Assembly: GCA_049511415.1 (NCBI GenBank)
Contig: JBEKYC010000043.1
Coordinates: 1 to 60,480 of the forward strand
From: Bog-159 sp049511415
Lineage (GTDB): Bacteria > Acidobacteriota > Terriglobia > Bryobacterales > Bryobacteraceae
Direction of reading: 5' to 3'
DNA: 60,480 bases
Both the position numbers and the translations under genes were made by a program. The notes under the pieces are model-generated. The model was not told the origin of the DNA and searched no databases. It saw only the letters and a program-made list of their open reading frames with translations. Of the stretch, positions 25,169 through 33,217 are shown in pieces (positions within the stretch are counted from its first letter, which is position 1; every line of letters starts with the position of its first letter).

Positions 25169-26014
25169 TTACCGCGCGCTTGCAACCTGATCGGCCGGGT
25201 TTTTCCTGATAGGTTTATCAAGCAGAACAGAGGGCTTCGCTTCCACCGGTCGTGCAGGGGAGAACGCGGCATCCACAGCCTTTTGAAGTGATTTTATAGC
25301 CCAACTCGGGAATGCTGGCGAAACTACGATCTTGTGGATAAGAACCGCAATGTCTACCGGCACCTTCGCGCCGGGGCGCCTTTCAGGTTCATGACCGAGC
25401 GAAAGAGCCGACAAATTATGTAGCTGCTCTGTGTTGAAAATGGCCTGTCTGCCGCAGTACGTATCGTATATGACCGCCCGAACTTCCTGTTCATGTGCGT
25501 AGCCCTTGTTTTTACGAAAGATGATGTTCCGCTCGATTGAAAGAATATCGGTACTACCTGTGCGCTGGCCATCCTCAAAAACGAAGATATCGGGCGAGTA
25601 TTCAAAATCGTTGATATCCCGGTACACAACCCGACCAAGCTTCAGTTCTCTGCCGACGCTCAAGAGCTGAATGAGACTGGATACGGTGGTCTTGATTGCC
25701 ACCCCTTCCCTACCGCTCACGTATAGCTTCCACATGGCAACAGATTCAGTCTCGTTTTCGTGCCAGCAGCTAACCAGCGGTAGCGAAGAAGTCAAATGTG
25801 CCGCGGCGCGATGCATGTATTCGGGGTCTCGCTCGAAATGGGGATCTGAAGGCGACGCTGCGCCCTCCCAAGGGTCCTCATTCTGAAACTCTTGCAACCG
25901 CGGCAAATAGAGTTCCTTTTGATCAATCAGGGCAAGAAAACGGGCGACGTCCATATAACGCCACAGTTCTGTTTGCGATTTCAGCGGCTTCGGCTCATTT
26001 TCTGACTTGCTCAT
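25169..26014 (-). CDS. DUF2971 family protein
   Basis: A 281-aa predicted cytoplasmic protein. The signature of DUF2971 is visible: YMDVARFLALIDQKELYLPR and DPWEGA near the N-terminus, then SCWHENETESVAMWKLY (about residue 83) and GVAIKTTVSSL. The function of the family is unknown; members occur in accessory regions. The ATG at 26014 is chosen; a GTG three codons upstream (26023) is in frame. The gene is clearly lower in GC than its neighbours, as is the 200 bases before it, which suggests horizontal acquisition. Confidence 0.8.
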   Translation of the reverse strand: MSKSENEPKPLKSQTELWRYMDVARFLALIDQKELYLPRLQEFQNEDPWEGAASPSDPHFERDPEYMHRAAAHLTSSLPLVSCWHENETESVAMWKLYVSGREGVAIKTTVSSLIQLLSVGRELKLGRVVYRDINDFEYSPDIFVFEDGQRTGSTDILSIERNIIFRKNKGYAHEQEVRAVIYDTYCGRQAIFNTEQLHNLSALSLGHEPERRPGAKVPVDIAVLIHKIVVSPAFPSWAIKSLQKAVDAAFSPARPVEAKPSVLLDKPIRKNPADQVASAR

Positions 26015-26023
26015 TTTAAACAC

Positions 26024-26577
26024 GGTACACTCAAAACCATTCTACTTCCGGTTTGTTGTTGCCAAAGCCGCAGAGCAATCCGGCCTTCCGGTTACTACAA
26101 ACATAAGGTCGTTTAAGTTGCGTGCCTGGCTTTTCTGCCCGCCTACGCCACACCCTGGCTATATATTCGTGGATGAGAGCGTCGTTTCTAAACACCTAGA
26201 GATCCGCCTCGGCGCGATCACGCCACAACGGGATCACGGAACATCTCCCGGATGAGTCATTTGCGCACATCGCGGGAACGGTGCGTCCCGATCCCGCGTG
26301 ACACTGGCGGCAGATGCCATCGTCTGCCGCGATCCGCGCCTGGCTAACCCCGTCGAACGCCGTATTTGTGCGCGAAGGGCGCTGCCTGCGGTTTGCCGCG
26401 TTCTCCCAATCCCTGCGCGATTGCACCGGTTGCCGCACCATCGCGCGGTGCAATTTCTACGACTGGGCGGGCGTGCGGGATCGCGGCCAGTTGGACCTGG
26501 CGCGCTGGGAGGATGACGGCGGCACCTCCCCGGTGAAACGTTAAGGCGGCTGCCGTCACTACTAGCAGAGGGGACTC
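26024..26577. other. Gene-poor stretch with a possible small ORF
   Basis: This 554-base stretch has no recognisable gene. Its first 200 bases are relatively AT-rich, like the adjacent DUF2971 gene. From about 26280 GC rises again, and an open frame at 26314-26544 could encode a 76-aa protein with REGRCLRFAAFSQSLRDC and CNFYDWAGV. That frame has four cysteines, begins with no clear ribosome-binding site, and could be a real small protein or a fragment. I see no tRNA, terminator or repeat here. Confidence 0.4.
26314..26544 (+). CDS. Possible small hypothetical protein
   Basis: A 76-aa open frame ending 33 bases before the phospholipase gene. It contains four cysteines (GRCLRF, DCTGC, ARCNFY) and a conserved-looking acidic end (LDLARWEDDGG). 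I cannot assign a family. Codon positions are GC-rich at the third base, which is compatible with coding, but the overlapping frame at 26298 is equally open, so support is weak. Confidence 0.3.
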   Translation: MPSSAAIRAWLTPSNAVFVREGRCLRFAAFSQSLRDCTGCRTIARCNFYDWAGVRDRGQLDLARWEDDGGTSPVKR

Positions 26578-27981
26578 ATGCCATTCAACGACGCTCGGAT
26601 CGAACACTTCGTCGTCCTCATGCTGGAGAACCGTTCGTTCGACCATATGCTGGGCTTCTCGGGAATTCCGCGTATCGACGGACTGACCGGCGCCGAAACC
26701 AATCCGGACACCACCGGCGCACCAGTGGCGGTGTCCAACGACGCAAAGTTCTTCGGCGACTACGAGCCGGACCCCGGCCACGAGTTGTTCGACGTCAACG
26801 TGCAGATCTTCTCGAACCAGCAGGCTACGCCGGGCGCGACGCCGATGCAGGGCTTCATCCAGAGCTATTTCCAGGTGTGCGGCAACGCGGATCGAGCCCA
26901 GGACGTGATGAAATGCTTCGCGCCGCAGAACGTGCCCAACCTCACCGCGCTGGCGCGCGACTACGCGGTCTGCGACCGCTGGTTCTCGTCCGTGCCCGGC
27001 CCTACATTGCCCAACCGGTCGTTCGCGCATGCAGCGACTTCGCTGGGATCGGCGGTGGGGCCGCCGTTTCTGGGCGGTTTGAAGACGATCTATCCGGTCC
27101 TCAATCAGCAGGTCTCGGCGAAGATTTACTACCAGGACTGGACCATGGCGCTCACCTTCAAGGAACTGCTGGGCGACCAGACCAAATACTTCGGCCTCTA
27201 CGACGATTTTCTGAGCGACGCCGGCGATCCGCAAGCGCTGCCGAATTACTGTTTCATCGAGCCGCGCTACAACGCCGACGACACCGGCGGCGCGCACGAG
27301 CCATCCGACCAGCACCCGGATCACGATGTGCGCGACGGCGAAGCTCTGGTGCAGGATGTGTACCAGGCGCTGTCGAGCAATCCCGCCGTCTGGCAGAAGA
27401 CGCTGCTGCTGATCGTATATGACGAGCACGGCGGGTTGTACGATCACGTCGCGCCGCCCGCCTGCGTCAATCCCGACGGCAAGAACTCCACCGACCCGAC
27501 ATTCGATTTCTCGCGCCTCGGCATACGCGTTCCCGCGGTGATGGTATCGCCGTACATCCAACCGGGCACGGTGATTGGGAGCACGGACGGCACGTTTTAC
27601 GATCACACGTCCATCATCGCGACGGCGCGCAAGCTGTTTCTGCCGGATTGGCAGAACACATCGCTGACGGCGCGCGATCAGAATGCGGCGACGTTCGATC
27701 AGGTGCTGAATCTGGCCACACCGGATAATAATCCGATGGCGGCGCATGCGCGGGTCATGATGGCACGCGCGCAGCCCGCTCCGGGCGAACCGGTGAATAG
27801 CAGTGCGGAGCGTCCGCTCTCACAACTGCAGAAGGATATGGTGGGCCACGCGCTGCAGGCCGAGCAGGAATATCTGCCGCCGGAGCAGCGCAGCGGAAAA
27901 TCGATCGACGACATACAGACGGAAAAAGACGCGGCGGCTTATCTGTCGGACGTGGCGCAGCGATTGCGAGGCGCGCAATGA
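26578..27981 (+). CDS. Phospholipase C / phosphoesterase family protein
   Basis: A 467-aa member of the bacterial non-haemolytic phospholipase C / acid phosphatase family (alkaline-phosphatase-like fold). The metal and nucleophile motifs are VVLMLENRSFDHMLGF at residues 12-27, DYEPDPGHE, SVPGPTLPNRSFAH and LIVYDEHGGLYDHVAPP. It hydrolyses phospholipid or other phosphate esters. No Tat or Sec signal peptide is visible at the N-terminus, unlike many family members, so the location is uncertain. GAGGGGA precedes the ATG. It overlaps the beta-barrel gene by 4 bases (ATGA), so the two are translationally coupled. Confidence 0.88.
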   Translation: MPFNDARIEHFVVLMLENRSFDHMLGFSGIPRIDGLTGAETNPDTTGAPVAVSNDAKFFGDYEPDPGHELFDVNVQIFSNQQATPGATPMQGFIQSYFQVCGNADRAQDVMKCFAPQNVPNLTALARDYAVCDRWFSSVPGPTLPNRSFAHAATSLGSAVGPPFLGGLKTIYPVLNQQVSAKIYYQDWTMALTFKELLGDQTKYFGLYDDFLSDAGDPQALPNYCFIEPRYNADDTGGAHEPSDQHPDHDVRDGEALVQDVYQALSSNPAVWQKTLLLIVYDEHGGLYDHVAPPACVNPDGKNSTDPTFDFSRLGIRVPAVMVSPYIQPGTVIGSTDGTFYDHTSIIATARKLFLPDWQNTSLTARDQNAATFDQVLNLATPDNNPMAAHARVMMARAQPAPGEPVNSSAERPLSQLQKDMVGHALQAEQEYLPPEQRSGKSIDDIQTEKDAAAYLSDVAQRLRGAQ

Positions 27982-29264
27982 AGAGGATCATCCCGCTGGC
28001 GCTGGCGGCGGCTACGGTCCTGCTGGGTCAAACGGCGGATTCGCAGCTCGATAAGGAACTGCATAACATCCAACAATACTGCGGACCGGCCGTGGCGGAA
28101 CATTTCCTCGAACCAAGCATGGACAGCACCTGCGCGCAACAGATTGTCAATGGCAAGCCCTTGAAGCTGACCTATGAGACGTTCGCGCCGGGCAGCGGGC
28201 TGGGGCTCGGACTGGGATACCAGCGCGACTTCGCCATCGGCCAGAGTTGGCAAAACAACTGGGAGGTGGGCGGATCGGGATCGGTGCAGGGGGCGTGGGA
28301 AGGGCATCTGGTGGCGACGCTGGATAGGGCGTGGTCGAAGGCGTCAAAAGCGGCCAACGTGAAGCACGAAATCAAGGAGCACCTGGAGGTGCATCCGTTT
28401 GTCACGGCCCAGCAATTGACCAAGGTCAATTTCTACGGCGAGGGAATGCAGTCGCCAGTGAGCGGCCTGGCTTTGTATGCGGAGCGCGACATCCGCGTGG
28501 GCCTGGGAATTGCCGTACCCATCGCCTGGTGGCTGAATGCCGGCGCCAAGGCGGAAGGCCTTTGGACGGACATCGGACCGGCATCCACCAGCACCACACC
28601 GTCAGTGGCCGGCGTTTATAACGAATTGCAGGCGCCGGGCATCGGCTCGCAGCCTCCGTTCACCCACTTTCAGTTCTACATACGCCCGCATTACCCGAAT
28701 CAGGAGCCATTCAACCTGATCTACAAGATCGGCTATGAATATTTCCAGGCGCACAGTCTGCCTTACTCGTTCGGGCGTTTTCGAGCGGATCTGCTGCACA
28801 ACATCTACCCGGAGCACTCGGGCAAACGAAAGCGCGACGACAGTATTCTGTCATTCTACGGGCGGCTGACGCTGGCGCAAACTTCCGGGGCGAATGTCGT
28901 GCCGTTCTTCCTGCAAGACACGCTGGGCGGCACGGACATCAACGGCGACCCCTCGCTGCGCGCATTCCCCGATTACCGGTTTCGCGCGCCGGACGATCTC
29001 GCGATCGAGGTGGAATTCGACCGCCGCATCTGGAAGGTGCTGGGCATCATGGTGTTCTACGATACGGGCACCGTAGCCGATCGCGCGTCGGACCTGAGCC
29101 TGGCGAATATGCGGCAAAGCGTAGGCGGCGGCTTGACCTTGTGGTCGGCGAGCAAGGTGGTGTTCCGCGCTTATGTAGGCTTTGGCGGCGGCGAGGGCAC
29201 GCATACGTTCGTCGGGATTTTGCCGCTTCCCGGACCGGTGGCGGCGCCGTATCGCACGTATTAG
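27978..29264 (+). CDS. Outer-membrane beta-barrel-like protein
   Basis: A 428-aa exported protein with a signal peptide (MKRIIPLALAAATVLLGQ). The rest is rich in alternating-polarity strands and Gly/aromatic residues. The C-terminal 200 residues (DDLAIEVEFDRRIWKVLGIM, then SVGGGLTLW and VFRAYVGFGGGEG) resemble the last strands of a surface-antigen/BamA-like barrel. Two cysteines lie in the N-terminal domain (QYCGP and STCAQQ). The gene is translationally coupled to the phospholipase, so it may export, anchor or cooperate with it. That role is inference. Confidence 0.6.
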   Translation: MKRIIPLALAAATVLLGQTADSQLDKELHNIQQYCGPAVAEHFLEPSMDSTCAQQIVNGKPLKLTYETFAPGSGLGLGLGYQRDFAIGQSWQNNWEVGGSGSVQGAWEGHLVATLDRAWSKASKAANVKHEIKEHLEVHPFVTAQQLTKVNFYGEGMQSPVSGLALYAERDIRVGLGIAVPIAWWLNAGAKAEGLWTDIGPASTSTTPSVAGVYNELQAPGIGSQPPFTHFQFYIRPHYPNQEPFNLIYKIGYEYFQAHSLPYSFGRFRADLLHNIYPEHSGKRKRDDSILSFYGRLTLAQTSGANVVPFFLQDTLGGTDINGDPSLRAFPDYRFRAPDDLAIEVEFDRRIWKVLGIMVFYDTGTVADRASDLSLANMRQSVGGGLTLWSASKVVFRAYVGFGGGEGTHTFVGILPLPGPVAAPYRTY

Positions 29265-29269
29265 CGTCG

Positions 29270-29480
29270 ACCCAGTATATTCGGGCGGCCATGCATAAGG
29301 CCCGATACGCGGTCCTCCCGGATGATGGCAAGTTCTATGGCGAGATTCCCGGGGTAGAGGGAGTGTATGCGCGCTCTTCCACCCTGGTAGAGTGCCGCGA
29401 TTAAACGCGGCGATCTCATTTCGAATCTGCAGCGTCTTCACCAAGCCGGCATATCAATCGAGGAGTGGAAGAGTCTCTAG
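29270..29480 (+). pseudogene. HicB-type antitoxin relic, with a possible HicA fragment
   Basis: From 29270 the frame reads STQYIRAAMHKARYAVLPDD and then GKFYGEIPGVEGVYARSSTL, which closely follows the N-terminal half of HicB antitoxins of the LTQYIEAAM type. The expected start codon is missing (the frame reads straight in from the preceding gene's end) and a stop falls at 29402-29404, removing the second half. In another frame the next bases (29400-29480) read IKRGDLISNLQRL, which resembles a HicA start before it also stops. An internal ATG at 29291 could only make a 37-aa peptide. Confidence 0.65.
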
Positions 29481-29538
29481 TGTAGCGCTCGATCCGCGCA
29501 GTTTTCCTAGCCGCTCGATTCAACCGTAAAATAGGACT

Positions 29539-30453
29539 GTGCGCTTTGAAATCTACCACGCCGAAGCCGCGAGCATCCTCTCGCCGACTTCCGGCTTCAT
29601 CGCGCAGGCGGGTTTCACGCATTCGCTCACCCCGGCGCGCAATTGCACGTTCGCCTGTTCGTATTGCTACGTGCCCACCATGCGGATCTACGGGGGGCTG
29701 AAGCGCGAGGACTGGGAAAACTGGGGCCGGTTTACGACATTCAAGAGCAATGCGCCCGAACTGCTCGGCCGGTCGCTGCGGCCGGATCAGGTGATCTATT
29801 GTTCGCCGCTGGTGGACCCATATCAGCCCGCAGAAGAATCGGAATGCGTGATGCCGCGCGTGCTCGCGGAGCTGATCGCGCGGCCGCCGCGGGTGTTCGC
29901 GCTGCAGACACGCGGTCCGCTGGTGCTGCGCGACGTGGCTCTGCTGCAGCGGTTGGCCGAGCGCACGGTGATGCGAGTCAGCTTCTCCATCACCACCAAC
30001 GACGATGGCGTGCGGCGTTGGTACGAGCCGCATTGCGCGCCAATCACAGAGCGTCTGGAAACGGTGCGGCGGCTGCGGGCGGCGGGCATTGCGGTGTATG
30101 CCACGCTGGCGCCGCTGCTGCCTTGTGATCCCGAAACGCTCGTGGATCTGGCGTTGGAGGCGACGGATAACGAAATCATCGGCGATCCGTTTCACGTGCG
30201 CGCGGTGAAGAAGTGCGGCGCCACAACGCGCGGCGCGGGGCTGCGCATCAGCCACACGCGCGGATTTGAAGAATGGCACGATCCCGCCTTCCAAGCGGCG
30301 GTGATCGAAAGAATGAGGCAAAGGGCCGCGTCGGCTGGACGGCGGTTCGGCGTGGGCGCATCGGCCTTTGCGTGGCTGGCGGAAAAATCCGCGGAGATGA
30401 ATCATGACGGCAACAGCATCGACAAACGGAGTTTTGGAACGATTGGAAATTGA
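29539..30453 (+). CDS. Radical SAM protein (SplB-like)
   Basis: A 304-aa radical S-adenosylmethionine enzyme. The iron-sulfur cluster cysteines are in CTFACSYCY (Cys36, Cys40, Cys43), preceded by HSLTPARNC. Downstream segments (IYCSPLVDPYQPAEE, RVSFSITTNDDGVRRW, VYATLAPLLPC) match the Rv2578c/SplB-like subgroup of COG1533. Substrate unknown; DNA-repair-like chemistry is one option for that COG. The start is GTG. The 3' end overlaps the next gene by 50 bases in a different frame, so the two are cotranscribed. Confidence 0.85.
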   Translation: MRFEIYHAEAASILSPTSGFIAQAGFTHSLTPARNCTFACSYCYVPTMRIYGGLKREDWENWGRFTTFKSNAPELLGRSLRPDQVIYCSPLVDPYQPAEESECVMPRVLAELIARPPRVFALQTRGPLVLRDVALLQRLAERTVMRVSFSITTNDDGVRRWYEPHCAPITERLETVRRLRAAGIAVYATLAPLLPCDPETLVDLALEATDNEIIGDPFHVRAVKKCGATTRGAGLRISHTRGFEEWHDPAFQAAVIERMRQRAASAGRRFGVGASAFAWLAEKSAEMNHDGNSIDKRSFGTIGN

Positions 30454-31933
30454 GCCGGTAAATTCCGGCGCGTGCGACGGCGACTGGATCGCGAACCCGT
30501 TGGGCGGCGAACTGGCATCCATCAACCCGGCCGATGGGTCGGTGATCGCGCGCGTGCGCATGGCGGGCCATGCGGACTACGAGCGCGTGGCAGCTTCGGC
30601 CCACCTGGCGTTTCGGGAATGGCGCATGATCCCGGCCCCCAAGCGCGGCGAAATCGTGCGCGAAATGGCGGATGAACTGCGGCGGATGAAGGCCGATCTG
30701 GGCGCGCTGGTCACCATGGAGATGGGCAAGATCCGGGCCGAGGGGCAGGGCGAAGTGCAGGAGATGATCGACGTGGCGGACTTCGCGGTGGGCCTGTCGC
30801 GCCAGCTCTACGGGCTGACCATGCACAGCGAACGCCCCGGCCATCGCATGTACGAGCAATGGCATCCGCTGGGGGCCGTGGGGGTGATCAGCGCGTTCAA
30901 TTTCCCGGTGGCGGTGTGGGCGTGGAACGCCATGATTGCGGCGGTATGCGGCGACTGCGTATTATGGAAGCCCTCGTCGGACACGCCACTCACAGCCGTG
31001 GCGGTGCAGAAGATCGCGAACCGGGTGCTGGCGCGGCACGGATTGAAGGGCATCTTTAATCTGGTCATCGGCCGTGGCGATCCGGTGGGCGAGGCGATGC
31101 TGAACGACGCGCGCGTGCCGCTGATCAGCTTTACCGGCTCCACGCAGGTGGGCCGGCGCGTGGCGCAGACGGTGGCGCAACGCATGGGGCGGAGCATTCT
31201 GGAATTGGGGGGCAACAACGGCATCATCGTGATGGACGACGCCAACTTCGACCTGGCGCTGCGCGCGGTGTTGTTCGGCGCGGTGGGCACGGCCGGACAG
31301 CGCTGCACCACTACCCGGCGGCTATTCCTGCAGAAGGGCATCGCGGGCCGCATGACGGACGCGCTGGTGGCCGCTTACAGACAAGTGAAGATCGGCGATC
31401 CGCTGGATGCGGGGACGCTGATGGGTCCGCTGGTGAATGCGCGCGCGGTGGAGGAGATGATGGAAGGCCTGCACGCGGTGCGGCAGCAGGGCGGCGATGT
31501 GATTTACGGCGGCGGCCGGTTGGGCGGCTGCTTCGTGGAGCCCACCATCGTGAAGGCGAAGCCGGACATGCCGATTCTGCGGGAGGAGATCTTCGCGCCC
31601 ATTCTTTACCTGGTGGAATTCGATGCGCTGGATGCAGCGGTCCAATGGCACAACGACGTGCCGCAGGGCCTCTCATCGGCCATGTTCACGACGAACCTGA
31701 TTTCCGCGGAGCGCTTCCTGAGCCACGCGGGCAGCGACTGCGGCATTGCCAACATCAACATCGGCACCAGCGGCGCGGAGATCGGCGGCGCGTTCGGCGG
31801 CGAGAAGGACACCGGTGGCGGGCGCGAATCCGGCAGCGACTCGTGGAAGGCGTATATGCGGCGGCAGACGAATACGATCAACTGGTCGTCGCAACTGCCG
31901 CTGGCGCAAGGGATAGAGTTCAACGTCTCGTAA
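30404..31933 (+). CDS. Aldehyde dehydrogenase, ALDH7 (alpha-aminoadipic/piperideine-6-carboxylate dehydrogenase-like)
   Basis: A 509-aa NAD(P)-dependent aldehyde dehydrogenase. The general base Glu267 sits in ILELGGNNGIIV and the nucleophile Cys301 in GTAGQRCTTTRR; both surroundings are characteristic of the ALDH7/antiquitin group that oxidises alpha-aminoadipic semialdehyde in lysine catabolism. VIGRGDPVGEAML and ISFTGSTQVGRRVAQ form the nucleotide-binding part. It is cytoplasmic. It overlaps the radical SAM gene by 50 bases, but no lysine-pathway gene lies nearby, so the pathway is inferred from family only. Confidence 0.9.
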   Translation: MTATASTNGVLERLEIEPVNSGACDGDWIANPLGGELASINPADGSVIARVRMAGHADYERVAASAHLAFREWRMIPAPKRGEIVREMADELRRMKADLGALVTMEMGKIRAEGQGEVQEMIDVADFAVGLSRQLYGLTMHSERPGHRMYEQWHPLGAVGVISAFNFPVAVWAWNAMIAAVCGDCVLWKPSSDTPLTAVAVQKIANRVLARHGLKGIFNLVIGRGDPVGEAMLNDARVPLISFTGSTQVGRRVAQTVAQRMGRSILELGGNNGIIVMDDANFDLALRAVLFGAVGTAGQRCTTTRRLFLQKGIAGRMTDALVAAYRQVKIGDPLDAGTLMGPLVNARAVEEMMEGLHAVRQQGGDVIYGGGRLGGCFVEPTIVKAKPDMPILREEIFAPILYLVEFDALDAAVQWHNDVPQGLSSAMFTTNLISAERFLSHAGSDCGIANINIGTSGAEIGGAFGGEKDTGGGRESGSDSWKAYMRRQTNTINWSSQLPLAQGIEFNVS

Positions 31934-31952
31934 GCACGGCAACCAAACATCC

Positions 31953-32741
31953 ATGATCTATACCTGTTACGAAATGATCCAGGATTGCCGCGCCGGAAAG
32001 CCCGCAGGCTGGACCTATTTCCTGAAGCATTACGTACCCAGGATTCGCGGGTTCGTGGCGCATTATTTTCCCGAGATGGGCGCGGATCCGGCGACGATCG
32101 AGCGGCTGCTACTGGCACTTTGCCGGCCCGAATCCACCTTGTTTCAATCGCTCGATCCGGCGCTGGAGCGGGCATTCGTGGGGGAGTTACGGCAACATGT
32201 GGTGCGCGCCGTGGGAACCGGCCGGGCGGGCGCGGCGCCGGAAGCGGTCATCGATCTGGATACGCTGACCGCCGCCCTCATACCGCTAACCGTAACCGAG
32301 AAGCTGGCCGTGTGGTTTGAGACGATGCGCTACGGCGCGGAAGACTCCGGCCGCATGTTGCGCATGTCGGCCGCCACCGCCGCCAAGATTCGCGAGCGCG
32401 GCGCCGAACTGATTCGCGGCAGCGTCGATACGTGGCATCGCAAGCTGCTCGCCGATAATGGCTGGGAATTGGGCCAAGCCGCCGCGGCTTTACGCGGCAA
32501 GGACTGTCTGCCCGCGAAGGCATTTCTGGATGTCATTGATGGAAGGACGACCTGGCGCGGGCGGGAGGAACTGGAACAGCATGTAACCAACTGCCGACAC
32601 TGCTTGGATTACTATTGCCGGTTACTGGAAGTAGTGGATGTGTTACGGACCGCCACCCCGCTCAGCGAGACTGAAACCGGGAGTTACCAGCACTTGCTGG
32701 GGATTCAGCCTCGCAAGCGGTCATTTTGGCGGCGAGCTTAG
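31953..32741 (+). CDS. Sigma-factor-like protein with C-terminal zinc-finger (anti-sigma-type) motif
   Basis: A 262-aa protein I cannot assign to a named family. The N-terminus (YEMIQDCRAGKPAGWTYFLK, then HYVPRIRGFVAHYF) resembles sigma region 2. The middle (LIPLTVTEKLAVWFETMRYG, then MSAATAAKIRERGAELIRG) has the look of a sigma region 4 helix-turn-helix. Near the C-terminus HVTNCRHC gives H210-x3-C214-x2-C217, the zinc motif of anti-sigma factors. A single chain carrying both would be unusual. It follows the ALDH gene by 19 bases on the same strand. The homology is judged by eye and each half is diverged. Confidence 0.55.
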   Translation: MIYTCYEMIQDCRAGKPAGWTYFLKHYVPRIRGFVAHYFPEMGADPATIERLLLALCRPESTLFQSLDPALERAFVGELRQHVVRAVGTGRAGAAPEAVIDLDTLTAALIPLTVTEKLAVWFETMRYGAEDSGRMLRMSAATAAKIRERGAELIRGSVDTWHRKLLADNGWELGQAAAALRGKDCLPAKAFLDVIDGRTTWRGREELEQHVTNCRHCLDYYCRLLEVVDVLRTATPLSETETGSYQHLLGIQPRKRSFWRRA

Positions 32742-32747
32742 AAGATC

Positions 32748-33161
32748 TTACGCGCCCAAGTGTATCTTGGTGGTCTTGCCGCGCAGTACTTCGACTCGCT
32801 GGTTATACAGCTCCTGACCATTAGGCGCACGGACTGCGAGATCGTGGGCGCCGGGCCGCAGATCGAACTTATGCATGTCCGCCACGGTCCCGGCGTAACC
32901 GCCGTCGATGAATACGGCGTCGGCTTTATCGTGAGTATCAATCTTCACGGTTCCGTGCGGTGGCCCCCAGCCAGGGTAGTAGCCGGCGCCCCATCCGGGG
33001 CCATACCATCCGGGGCCATACCAGCCGGGGCCGTACCAGCCTGGCCCCCAGCCTACGCCGCCTCCAATGAAAACGCGCGCGGCGGCTGGAGTTGGAGTAA
33101 CCGCCAGCATCACTGCTAGTGCGATCATACTAATCAGAGATACTCTCAAGTAATGTTTCAT
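32748..33161 (-). CDS. Secreted PEGA-domain protein with GPGWY repeats
   Basis: A 137-aa protein. Residues 1-28 are a signal peptide ending TPAAARV. Residues 33-66 are a Gly/Trp/Tyr/Pro-rich stretch made of GPGWY repeats, followed by a PEGA-like beta domain (GTVKIDTHDKADAVFIDGGY, then FDLRPGAHDLAVRAP). PEGA domains are found in surface proteins. The repeat is mirrored by a 15-base tandem DNA repeat at 32991-33050. The gene converges on the sigma-like gene with 6 bases between stops. Confidence 0.75.
   Translation of the reverse strand: MKHYLRVSLISMIALAVMLAVTPTPAAARVFIGGGVGWGPGWYGPGWYGPGWYGPGWGAGYYPGWGPPHGTVKIDTHDKADAVFIDGGYAGTVADMHKFDLRPGAHDLAVRAPNGQELYNQRVEVLRGKTTKIHLGA
32991..33050. repeat. 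15-base tandem repeat, four units
   Basis: Four consecutive 15-base units start at 32991, 33006, 33021 and 33036. The first two are identical (ccatccggggccata) and the others differ at a few positions. They encode the GPGWY repeats of the PEGA protein on the minus strand. Slippage here would change the number of repeats without shifting frame. Confidence 0.85.
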
Positions 33162-33217
33162 AGCATCTGCCCTTCCGGCCCCGGCAACCTACCTCCGAAT
33201 GCTTCTACCGGAACCTA

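Noticed and set aside
26344..27747. 467-aa minus-strand open frame
   Set aside because: It mirrors the phospholipase gene, whose motifs and coupling are convincing; the mirror frame is Arg/His-rich noise.
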